A stretch of DNA of 64,000 nt from the NCBI RefSeq assembly GCF_028421645.1, contig NZ_CP116888.1, positions 248,001 to 312,000 of the forward strand. The letters run 5' to 3'. How positions within the stretch are numbered: position 1 is the stretch's first letter; every line of letters starts with the position of its first letter. Shown here piece after piece: positions 37,776-45,204 of this stretch. The notes beneath the pieces were generated by a model that was not told where the DNA came from, made no database searches, and saw nothing but the letters and a program-made list of their open reading frames with translations. This DNA comes from Aneurinibacillus sp. Ricciae_BoGa-3. Lineage in GTDB: Bacteria; Bacillota; Bacilli; Aneurinibacillales; Aneurinibacillaceae. Made by a program: the position numbers and the translations under genes.

Positions 37776-39605
37776 TTATAGATTCTCATATCGAATACCA
37801 AATGGAGAATTTTCTTTTTTGATTTCACCCTGCCCTGCCATTTCCTCTAGGGCTTCCTGAATTTCTTTTACAGTCATCACTTTACCCATCTCTTTATTAA
37901 TAGCGGAATGAACTTTTGGTATCGTATTATCGCCTAATGGTAGATATTTGATAAGAATAGATTTTAGCTTTCCGTTCGCATCGTAACCATCCAATTCATC
38001 AAAAGCATTGCTTGAATGAGGAGAAGCCGTTTTCGATGCTCGAAAGCGAATATACATCGTTTTTCTGGAACTTGGTGTAGAAATAAAAGCATTCCCACTA
38101 TTGAGGTCAGGAAGTCGTGTCATTTGCTGTTCGTTTAAATTCGTCTCTCTTGCAATGGCTTGTATATCTACGATATTTTGCGTACGGAAAATAATCTTCG
38201 TATTTAATTGAGCAACAATCGTGGTATCTAGCAGAGCAGGACGTTGGGTTGCAAAAACCTCGTAGGTTCCATATTTTCTACCTTCTTGAGATATTTCTCG
38301 CAACAAACTCTTGGTTGGGGTTGAATAATCTCCACTAGGTGCATAATTGTGCGCTTCATCCAGGAACAACATAAATGGAGGAAACTTTGCTGGTTCTTTC
38401 CCAACCCCATTACTTTTTTGTTCCCAATCTTTATAGGCTCTTCGTTTTCCGTAAACTTTCCCAATCAAATAAGACGCAATCATATTTAATTGTTTTTGTT
38501 TACCACGTATGACAGCTAAACGTCGTTTAAGCATACACGCTTCTACCAATGAAATATCCGCCTCAAATATGCCTGTTTTCTTCAGTTTTTCTAACCGCCA
38601 TGACAATCCCTGTAATGTACTAGTTCCTGCTACTTTATCCTTGTGTTTGGCAAACAAAAGTGCGACATCCTCTGCCAATTGTTCACGGTCGTGCTCTCGT
38701 TTTTCCATTATCTCAAAAGCAGATTTTAGCTTATTGATTCGGTCAATCAGCGTTGTGAAACTATCATTACGTTCATGTAACTGTTCCAGTGCCGCTCTCA
38801 TGGGTTGTGTTACATCTGAAATAAACAATAAGAGGGTAATAATTTCGTCAGAAGACAATTCCGTAATGTTAATGCCGACATTTTCACCGACTTGAAATAT
38901 CTCATGCTTTTTTGTGAAATTTTCTTGGAAAGTTTCGGGTAAGCCGTCCATCGCTGTTTCAAAAGTCAATTCATAATGGGGGTCAAGGGCAAGACCAGGA
39001 ATCCCCTTTTTCATCGCTTCTTCAGCTAAAATACGTAAGCCTACGGACTTTCCAGAACCCGTTCCACCTAAGAGTCCAATGTGAGGGTATTTTTGAAAGG
39101 CATAATGGTCGAGGATATACGGAATCCCTTTTTGTTCAATGACTTTTCCATCTTGAATTAATGGTGCGACACCTTTAAACACATCAGGAATTTTCTCATA
39201 GAGGGCTTCTGTACCCCGAATGACACCAAGAACAAACCCCTTTTCAGGACGCTGACCAATTAGCAAATGTTCAATATCCTCATAATCAGGAATGCTAACT
39301 TTAGCCTGTGTTATCATCGGAGTTTGCCATTCGTCGAGCATTTTCATTTTCCCAATATACACGGGTTGGAATTTAACATTATTGAAGTGGAATACCTCTC
39401 TTAGGCTATTCCAAATTCCTGTCTCTACAGGAAAGGTATCCTCCCTTATGTTGTTATAACAAGAGGTTTGGGTGATTTCCCCTATGGGATTTTGGTGTGT
39501 ATCATCTTCAATAATTAAATACTCGTCTACGATAAAGGGACGATTTAAAGAAGCGACATATACTTCTTTTTCATTGGTTCTCCCCACAACATAAATTTCA
39601 CTCAT
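37776..39605 (-). CDS. HerA-like DNA translocase ATPase
   Basis: This 609-residue protein has an N-terminal beta-barrel-like segment (VGRTNEKEVYVASLNRP) of the HAS type. The Walker A motif is LLGGTGSGKSVGLRI (about residue 180). An insert region follows, then Walker B FMLFLDEAHNYAPSG (about 413), and a conserved ATQRPALLDTTIVAQLNTKI segment that includes the sensor/arginine-finger region. This is the HerA/FtsK-like family. In archaea HerA works with the NurA nuclease and Mre11-Rad50 in end resection, and in bacteria HerA proteins also occur in defence systems. Here Mre11-Rad50-like genes lie directly upstream. No NurA-like gene was seen. It has its own promoter, so it is a separate transcript from the Rad50 genes. 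Confidence 0.85.
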   Translation of the reverse strand: MSEIYVVGRTNEKEVYVASLNRPFIVDEYLIIEDDTHQNPIGEITQTSCYNNIREDTFPVETGIWNSLREVFHFNNVKFQPVYIGKMKMLDEWQTPMITQAKVSIPDYEDIEHLLIGQRPEKGFVLGVIRGTEALYEKIPDVFKGVAPLIQDGKVIEQKGIPYILDHYAFQKYPHIGLLGGTGSGKSVGLRILAEEAMKKGIPGLALDPHYELTFETAMDGLPETFQENFTKKHEIFQVGENVGINITELSSDEIITLLLFISDVTQPMRAALEQLHERNDSFTTLIDRINKLKSAFEIMEKREHDREQLAEDVALLFAKHKDKVAGTSTLQGLSWRLEKLKKTGIFEADISLVEACMLKRRLAVIRGKQKQLNMIASYLIGKVYGKRRAYKDWEQKSNGVGKEPAKFPPFMLFLDEAHNYAPSGDYSTPTKSLLREISQEGRKYGTYEVFATQRPALLDTTIVAQLNTKIIFRTQNIVDIQAIARETNLNEQQMTRLPDLNSGNAFISTPSSRKTMYIRFRASKTASPHSSNAFDELDGYDANGKLKSILIKYLPLGDNTIPKVHSAINKEMGKVMTVKEIQEALEEMAGQGEIKKENSPFGIRYENL

Positions 39606-39635
39606 AGGACTCCTCTTTTCTGGTTTGTTAGTTAA

Positions 39636-39664
39636 ATTATAGTTTTGTCTATTTATATAGTCAA
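39636..39664 (-). promoter_or_regulatory. Promoter of the HerA-like gene
   Basis: TTGACT, a 17-base spacer beginning ATATAAATAGAC, then TATAAT on the minus strand. Confidence 0.85.
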
Positions 39665-39737
39665 TTTTATTTTACAAATTTATAATAGTAACATGTGTTT
39701 GTTGTTAGATTTATAACACCATTAAAACCTACCGACA

Positions 39738-39768
39738 AAATAAAAAGCATAGTGAATGTCCACTATGC
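39738..39768 (-). terminator. Rho-independent terminator overlapping a stop codon
   Basis: A GCATAGTG stem with CACTATGC is followed by TTTTTATTTT. The TAG stop of the upstream gene is within the stem. Confidence 0.9.
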
Positions 39769-40413
39769 AGATAACACGGTGATTTCAGTCTTTCCTTCAT
39801 TGATTCTGAAATGAAACGCTTTGTCACCCGTTTTAGCTAGATATTCATCATGCGTAGACATAATAACCTGTCTATTAATAGCCGAGCTTATTTCATAGAA
39901 GAACCTTGCTACATTTTCCGAGTTTCCTTTAGACACGTATTTAGAAGGTTCATCTAAGAAAATAGGAGCAACATTGTTTTCGCCTGTTAATTCTAGAAGG
40001 GCGATTAAGCAAGCATGGGATACGATATCTGCAATCCCACCTCCCTCTTCATCTGCAGGGTCGGCTTCCACCGTGTAGTCACTATACTTGGACTTTACGA
40101 TAAACTCCGCAACAGGCGCACTTCCTTTTTCGTCCAACTTGATTTCCAACGACATGTAATCCCCCATTATAAACTGCAAGGCTCGTGTTGCCATAGTTTG
40201 CAGAACATCTTTTGCATTTTTCCTTGCTTCTACAGAAGCATCTTGAAGAAGTATCTTTTGAATGTCCAACGTATCTTTATCTTTGCTTAATGATTCAATT
40301 TCTTCTTCTTTATTTTTCTTATCTTCTTGAAGCTTCTGTACGATTCCGATATCCTGGCTATATTTCCGCTTCATGATTTCAAGCGTCTCCCTTAAACTAT
40401 CGGTGTCTACCAT
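39763..40413 (-). CDS. C-terminal half of a split Rad50/SbcC-like ATPase
   Basis: This protein has 216 residues. ATG at 40413 (MVDTDSLRETLEIMK) lies nine bases after GGAGGGAGG; the longer frame begins inside the preceding small gene. The N-terminal 75 residues are coiled coil. The signature-like segment DEEGGGIADIVSHACL (about 125-140), Walker B APIFLDEPS (about 157-165) and the switch His in MSTHDEYLA are those of the C-terminal Rad50/SbcC ATPase lobe. It lacks its own Walker A. The matching N-terminal lobe is in the gene 41007-43820, so the two probably assemble into one ATPase. Confidence 0.82.
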   Translation of the reverse strand: MVDTDSLRETLEIMKRKYSQDIGIVQKLQEDKKNKEEEIESLSKDKDTLDIQKILLQDASVEARKNAKDVLQTMATRALQFIMGDYMSLEIKLDEKGSAPVAEFIVKSKYSDYTVEADPADEEGGGIADIVSHACLIALLELTGENNVAPIFLDEPSKYVSKGNSENVARFFYEISSAINRQVIMSTHDEYLAKTGDKAFHFRINEGKTEITVLSA

Positions 40414-40432
40414 AACAAGCAACCTCCCTCCA

Positions 40433-40606
40433 CTAGCAAGCCGCATCCAATATTTCGAGTTTGGCTTCTTTCTTGTCGTATTGTCTTCGTTGCCTTTTTA
40501 AGAACTGCTTGTCTTTTCCTTTAATGCGATTGGTGGGGAATCGTCCATCCCCATTAAAGTCCCAATCACGATTTTTTTGAATGAAGTGTTTGGATTGTTT
40601 AGCCAT
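40433..40606 (-). CDS. Small basic protein between split Rad50 genes
   Basis: This 57-residue frame is preceded by a perfect CAGGAGGTATAC-ATG start. It begins MAKQSKHFIQKNRDWDFNGD, is strongly basic in the second half (KGKDKQFLKRQRRQYDKKEAK) and ends LDAAC. The DFNGDGRFP part is reminiscent of a short acidic calcium-like loop, but that is weak. It overlaps the ribosome binding site of the Rad50 C-half gene, implying coupled expression. It could bind DNA or help the split complex. I do not recognise a family. Confidence 0.7.
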   Translation of the reverse strand: MAKQSKHFIQKNRDWDFNGDGRFPTNRIKGKDKQFLKRQRRQYDKKEAKLEILDAAC

Positions 40607-40683
40607 GTATACCTCCTGTTTTTACGTCGTTTTTGTATGATGTTGCTGACAACAAACGCTTATAAATAAATGTTTACATTTTC

Positions 40684-40713
40684 GTACACATAAATGTTTT
40701 AGTAAATGTGTAC
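40684..40713. repeat. Inverted repeat between the coiled-coil gene and the 57-residue gene
   Basis: GTACACAT and ATGTGTAC arms are perfect, with 14 bases between. It may be a hairpin or an operator. Confidence 0.5.
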
Positions 40714-40721
40714 ATATCAAC

Positions 40722-40988
40722 TTACAAAAGTTTGTACTGTTTTAGTAAATCAAATGGAATCATTTGCTTTACTTTTAGCAAGTTCTCTTCGATTTTGGCA
40801 TCAATCTCTTGGATTTCCTGTCTCCCCTTCTCAGGTGTTGTTCCCAAGGCTTTTAGTTCTTCATCCGTTTCCTTTTGTTGTTGCTCATAAATTCCTTTAG
40901 ACGTTAAGGCTCGTTGGCGTAAGTCCTCTGACGCCTTAATTGCTTTCTCAATCGATTGAATCTCGCTCATGGTTGCTTCATTACTCAT
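40722..40988 (-). CDS. Small coiled-coil protein next to the Rad50-like genes
   Basis: This 88-residue protein has an ATG start after AAGGAGAG. It is almost all predicted coiled coil (IQSIEKAIKASEDLRQRAL, EKGRQEIQEIDAKIEENLL) with a GTTP turn near the middle, so it could form an antiparallel hairpin. It lies between the fused nuclease/Rad50 N-half and the Rad50 C-half. One possibility is that it represents a piece of the Rad50 coiled-coil arm after the hook. No catalytic motif is present. Confidence 0.75.
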   Translation of the reverse strand: MSNEATMSEIQSIEKAIKASEDLRQRALTSKGIYEQQQKETDEELKALGTTPEKGRQEIQEIDAKIEENLLKVKQMIPFDLLKQYKLL

Positions 40989-41006
40989 GGTCTGCTCTCC
41001 TTTTGA

Positions 41007-43820
41007 TTAGTGTTTGATATAGGCTTTTACGATTCGATTAACCGTAGTGTTATCTACTTTTCCGAAACATACAGGACATTGACCTGCTTCCTCTAAAACC
41101 TGCTGATAGATTTTTACATCTTTTTGAATTTGGGCATTGGCTTGGTCAATGGATACTTGCTCTTTCTGAACAAGGACAACAAACTTTTCTCTTAAAACCA
41201 ACTGTTTTACAATGGACTCTCTTCGTTGCTGATTCGTTTTAATCCGAAACAGATGCTCTTTTGCTTCCTCAATCCGACTCGTTTGTTCCAGTGTAACAGC
41301 GATGGCTTTAAGGGCTTTTTCTTGTGTGGTTCGTTTTTCTTGCACTTCCACTGCCCTCTTTACCTTTACTTCTAATTCTTTGCGGGTTTGAATGGCTTGA
41401 TTCATGCCCGATACAAGCGATTTTGCTTCTTCCACACGTTGTGTTTGTTCGAGAAGAAGGTTTTGTTTACTGATGTTTTCGAGAAAGTTTGCTCTCTTGT
41501 CTATGCAGGATTCAATCGATTCTCTTTTCTCCCATCCTTTTTTGAGGTTTTCAATCAACCGACTAGCCCTTTGCACTTGTTCGGTATGAGTTATCACCAA
41601 TGTTTGTTCAGATATATTTGCTAATACTTCTTCACGCTTATCTATAACCTTTTCTATTTGATTTCGTTTGCTATGAAGTTCGGTAGTTTCATGTAACTGT
41701 TCTTTTGCTTCATCCAAGTGCTTCACCGCTTCCAACGACGCATAAATATGTTTTAAGCTATGGGCGGTCTTATCACGTTTGGTTATCAATTCTTCCAGTC
41801 GGTTACGTTTTGCCACATTTTCTTTTGCTTCTGTAAGTAGGGTGTAGGTTCGGTTTACATCCTGCAGTGCGGTCACGATTTGCTGATTCTTATAAATGTT
41901 GGAAACTAATTGCTCCCGTTTATCCAAGAGCTTCTCAATCTTCTCTTTTTGTTGTTGCAAACGTTGGATTTCTTTGAGCATTTCTTCTACACCGTCAATC
42001 GATTTCTTTAAATCGGGTAGATACTCATACTGTTGCAGTTGCTCTTTTGTTTTGGTTAAAACCTCATGAGCCGATTTTATTTTTTCGTTACTTTTTTTGG
42101 TTTCGGCATCCAAATCTCGAATAACAGCATCCGCATATTGGGTTCCGTAAATCCCGCCGATGATTTTGGCTTTCTGAGGAGCCGAATACTGGTCACCTAT
42201 CAAAAACCATCCTGTTCCTTGTTTTGAGAAGTTAAGGGTAAACTGTAAGTCTTTATCGATGATTAAAGGCGAGTAACCTAATATTTTCTGTACTTCTGGT
42301 AGAATTTTTGTGTTGTGGAAAGAAGTCTCACCTGTTTTGGGGTCGGTAATCTCATAGCCGTTTTTCCCACCATTTTTGGCTTCGACAAAACGTGAAATGA
42401 TATATCCATTAGAAAGATGAAGGATAACTTTTGCATATTCCGCTTTTTTGCGAATGAATCGTTTACCAGACGGTTTATTTCTATAAACCCAATCGAATGC
42501 CCGAAGAAGGGCTGTTTTTCCTTGTTTACTTTCCCCTACTAAGAGATTAAAACCATTAGAGAAATCAAATTCACTATACGCATGCGACTGAAAGTTTACG
42601 AGAATTGCCTTCGTTACACGGGCATGCTTTAAAATGCCATCCGTGCTCTGATTGATTTCCCTCATTTTTTCACTGATTCGTTCAATCACTTGGTCTCTAA
42701 CCTCAATTGGTAGCTGTTTGTTACCCGCTAAATCCCGAATGATTTCCGTAATATCCGTCGCCTTTTTGATTCCTGCATCACGAACCGTTTTCTTAAATTC
42801 CTCCAATCGAGAAGCTCTTGCTTTTTTCTCTTCGATTTTAGTACGACTAAGCACGGTATTCCCAGGCTTTGCGGATTTTAATGGAATCTCTTTGAGTTGC
42901 AACCCATGTTCCTTCGTAATATCAATGAGAAGAACTTTTACCGTTCGGTTAATTTCTCTCACATCATTTTTCAGACGAGGAATGGCTCCCGTATTTACAA
43001 AATACTTGTCATCAATTTGAGTAATCGGAAACCCCATGTGGTCATGACCTGAGATGGTCAAATCCGCCTTAGTATGCTTAATCTGGTCAACCAATGTATG
43101 ACGAAATAAGTTCCCCATTGACTTATCGGACAGGTATCCGTGATTCAGGTGGATATGTATATCCCCCAACTTCTCCGTTACGATGTAATCATCAAGGTAT
43201 TCAGGACTGTCTACGTCTAAGTGATAATGCGTGCCTGTTATCGCAACCGTTAGCCCGTCTTCTGTGGTTAAAAAATACGGATTCTCTTTTGTGGCAAATC
43301 GCATCAGCCCCAACTTTTCCATAAAACCTAACATCGTTTTGGGAAGTGTGTTGATGTTGTTACCGAATAACTCGTGATTGCCTGCAACACCAATCAAAGG
43401 TCGATAATTTTTTAACTGGTTCTGCACCAATTCTTTATCTTTTTTAAAGTCTTCTTCCGAATAGACCGTAACTAGCTCTTTTCTGGCTTCTTCAATGTCA
43501 CCAATTTCACCTGTAAAAATTCTACGGAGATATTTTGTGATAAAAAGTTCTTTATCGTATTTTTCTTTGGACATCATCTTGCCAAGAATTTCAAAAACAT
43601 CGACCTTTGTCCATTTACGGATAACTTCTGAGGCAAAGTCCAAGGGAGGATTCGGTGCATCCCAAAAATCCCCTGGTTGCAGAAAAGCCGCTACCTCATA
43701 TTGTTCACCGAGTCGAAGAATTTCCTCTGTTTTTAAATTCATGGAAGCCAGAAAATCATCCGTTCGATTTTCAGGAGCCGTAGACCGATTATGATAGTCA
43801 CCAAATTGAATTAACTTCAT
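41007..43820 (-). CDS. Fused Mre11/SbcD nuclease and N-terminal half of Rad50/SbcC
   Basis: This protein has 937 residues. Residues 1 to about 330 are a calcineurin-type phosphoesterase of the Mre11/SbcD family: FGDYHNR, PGDFWDAP, GVAGNHELFG, HLNHGYL and GHDHMGFP supply the metal ligands. After a helical linker, residues of about 400 onward are the Rad50 N-lobe (ILVNFQSHAYSEFDF, Walker A GESKQGKTALLRAF, a Q-loop-like part LQFTLNFSKQGTGWF). About 350 residues of coiled coil follow, and the protein ends just after a zinc-hook motif CPVC (about 915-918). The usual Rad50 C-half is absent here and is encoded by 39763-40413. It should act in DNA end processing or degradation. Confidence 0.85.
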   Translation of the reverse strand: MKLIQFGDYHNRSTAPENRTDDFLASMNLKTEEILRLGEQYEVAAFLQPGDFWDAPNPPLDFASEVIRKWTKVDVFEILGKMMSKEKYDKELFITKYLRRIFTGEIGDIEEARKELVTVYSEEDFKKDKELVQNQLKNYRPLIGVAGNHELFGNNINTLPKTMLGFMEKLGLMRFATKENPYFLTTEDGLTVAITGTHYHLDVDSPEYLDDYIVTEKLGDIHIHLNHGYLSDKSMGNLFRHTLVDQIKHTKADLTISGHDHMGFPITQIDDKYFVNTGAIPRLKNDVREINRTVKVLLIDITKEHGLQLKEIPLKSAKPGNTVLSRTKIEEKKARASRLEEFKKTVRDAGIKKATDITEIIRDLAGNKQLPIEVRDQVIERISEKMREINQSTDGILKHARVTKAILVNFQSHAYSEFDFSNGFNLLVGESKQGKTALLRAFDWVYRNKPSGKRFIRKKAEYAKVILHLSNGYIISRFVEAKNGGKNGYEITDPKTGETSFHNTKILPEVQKILGYSPLIIDKDLQFTLNFSKQGTGWFLIGDQYSAPQKAKIIGGIYGTQYADAVIRDLDAETKKSNEKIKSAHEVLTKTKEQLQQYEYLPDLKKSIDGVEEMLKEIQRLQQQKEKIEKLLDKREQLVSNIYKNQQIVTALQDVNRTYTLLTEAKENVAKRNRLEELITKRDKTAHSLKHIYASLEAVKHLDEAKEQLHETTELHSKRNQIEKVIDKREEVLANISEQTLVITHTEQVQRASRLIENLKKGWEKRESIESCIDKRANFLENISKQNLLLEQTQRVEEAKSLVSGMNQAIQTRKELEVKVKRAVEVQEKRTTQEKALKAIAVTLEQTSRIEEAKEHLFRIKTNQQRRESIVKQLVLREKFVVLVQKEQVSIDQANAQIQKDVKIYQQVLEEAGQCPVCFGKVDNTTVNRIVKAYIKH

Positions 43821-43841
43821 CTGTTCATCTCACCTACTTCC

Positions 43842-44429
43842 TTACGAAATCAAACCAACATTTTTCGAAATAAAAGCATCCAGTACCACAGTGTCCAACC
43901 CCTTCACTTTTAAGGAGTCCCGAACCGTATCAATGACACCTTTTGCGGTCATTGCCCAAACTTTTTCTTTTTTGTACAACCAGTTATCGTTTTCATTGAA
44001 GTTGTCATCAATGATAACGAATTGAAAGTTAATTCGATTATCTTTCTTAAAGACCTCAAACATTTGAGGAATTAGCTCTTTATGAGGAAGATTATCCAGT
44101 ACATCTCGGACAGCTTCATTCTCGTACCAAATTTGCAGTTTGTCGCCTCGGTGCGCTAAGTAGTCAACATGCAGTTTCTCACCGTCAAGCACAAATGTTT
44201 TTCCATATAAGTTTTTCTCTTTTAATACGGCTTCAATTGCCTCTTTTTTCAACAGCCATGTATTCCCGCTTTTCTTAATGTCTTCTTCTCGAAACAACCC
44301 TTCTTTAATCCAAGTGCGAAATGTGCAATCCGCTACATCGTATTTACTTGATGCTTCTTTTGTCGTGAGAACCAAATCCAATACATTAATTTCTTTATCA
44401 TTTTTTTCTACTTGTGTATGTTCATTCAT
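43842..44429 (-). CDS. Helix-turn-helix protein at the head of the Rad50 operon
   Basis: This protein has 195 residues. ATG at 44429 (MNEHTQVEKND) lies eight bases after AGGAG. Residues of about 20-70 form an excisionase/MerR-like winged helix (LTTKEASSKYDVADCTFRTW, then KSGNTWLLKKEAIEAVLKE). The remaining 120 residues (FVLDGEKLHVDYLAHRGDKL, WAMTAKGVIDTVRDSLK) are not recognised. As first gene of the operon it may regulate it or recruit the nuclease complex to DNA. Confidence 0.72.
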   Translation of the reverse strand: MNEHTQVEKNDKEINVLDLVLTTKEASSKYDVADCTFRTWIKEGLFREEDIKKSGNTWLLKKEAIEAVLKEKNLYGKTFVLDGEKLHVDYLAHRGDKLQIWYENEAVRDVLDNLPHKELIPQMFEVFKKDNRINFQFVIIDDNFNENDNWLYKKEKVWAMTAKGVIDTVRDSLKVKGLDTVVLDAFISKNVGLIS

Positions 44430-44517
44430 GCGAATCGCTCCTATGATGTAATAATGCCTATATAAACCCGTCAAATAAGGTTCTCCGCTCGCTCATTAAC
44501 TAATTTTTTCTTCCTTT

Positions 44518-44546
44518 ATTATATAACGTAATATATATTAGGTCAA
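44518..44546 (-). promoter_or_regulatory. Promoter of the HTH-SbcD/Rad50 operon
   Basis: TTGACC, a 17-base spacer and TATAAT on the minus strand. Confidence 0.85.
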
Positions 44547-44597
44547 TTAATTTGTAAAAAATAAATTACATAATTTAAAACAAATTAAACTATATTA

Positions 44598-44626
44598 TGG
44601 ACGGTTAGAGATAAATTGCTTATAAT
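44598..44626 (+). promoter_or_regulatory. Probable promoter of the 44680 small gene
   Basis: TGGACG, 17 bases, then TATAAT on the plus strand, about 55 bases before the start codon. Confidence 0.5.
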
Positions 44627-44679
44627 CTTAATAATAAAAAAAGTGATACGGATAATAAAAATTGAGGAGGAATATTGTG

Positions 44680-44925
44680 ATGATGGATTCTTTAATGAGT
44701 GAAGTAGAACAGATAAAACAAGAATTTATAAAAAATCTGTTTAAATCAGAGAACATCCTTAATGAAGCATTTAAAGACAATGATTACAGTAACACCGATT
44801 TCCTTTGGATTTTAGATGGTAAGCCCAAAATGTCAACCAGTAACACCATTTATCATCTACATAAAGAAGGATATTTTACACAAGATGAAGCAAAGCAATT
44901 ATTAGAACACCTGTGGGACGTTTAA
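44680..44925 (+). CDS. Small acidic protein of unknown function
   Basis: This 81-residue plus-strand gene is divergent from the Rad50 operon. ATG at 44680 is nine bases after GAGGAGG; the frame extends six codons more, through the ribosome binding site. The sequence is helical (MSEVEQIKQEFIKNLFKSEN) and ends in FTQDEAKQLLEHLWDV. There is no signal peptide or membrane segment. I do not recognise a family. Confidence 0.65.
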   Translation: MMDSLMSEVEQIKQEFIKNLFKSENILNEAFKDNDYSNTDFLWILDGKPKMSTSNTIYHLHKEGYFTQDEAKQLLEHLWDV

Positions 44926-44929
44926 TATT

Positions 44930-45150
44930 TAAAGGGAAGTAAGGGTGATGCACTTAATTCAAGCGATATTAGTTGATGAAAGTCGTCGTGAATTCCTGAT
45001 TTAGATAATGACATCAGATTTAAACGTTATGTAGTCCTATTCCTCTTACGTATGAACATTTCATGTTTATTTCTGTATAAATAAGAATTATTTATTAATT
45101 AATCTTCTTTGTTCGTTCTTTTTATGAATAATCGGTCATCTAAAGGATGC
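44930..45150. other. Gene-free region with one GTATGAAC site
   Basis: An 18-codon frame (ATG at 44948, after AAGGGAAGTAAGGGTG) begins MHLIQAILVDESRREFLI and stops; it may be a remnant. A copy of the GTATGAACATTTCATG motif lies at 45050-45065. Confidence 0.4.
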
Positions 45151-45153
45151 GAA

Positions 45154-45202
45154 ATAAAAAAATATTCTTCCTCGCTTGGGTTATTCAAGCAAGAAAGAAT
45201 AG
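45154..45202 (-). terminator. Rho-independent terminator of the modification operon
   Basis: A long stem of about 15 pairs (ATTCTTTCTTGCTTG) with wobble pairs is followed by seven T on the minus strand. Confidence 0.9.
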
Positions 45203-45204
45203 GC

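Noticed and set aside
37776..39605. Conjugation coupling protein (VirD4/TcpA type)
   Set aside because: The N-terminal barrel-like segment and the LDEAHNYAP motif fit HerA better, and no other conjugation genes are present.
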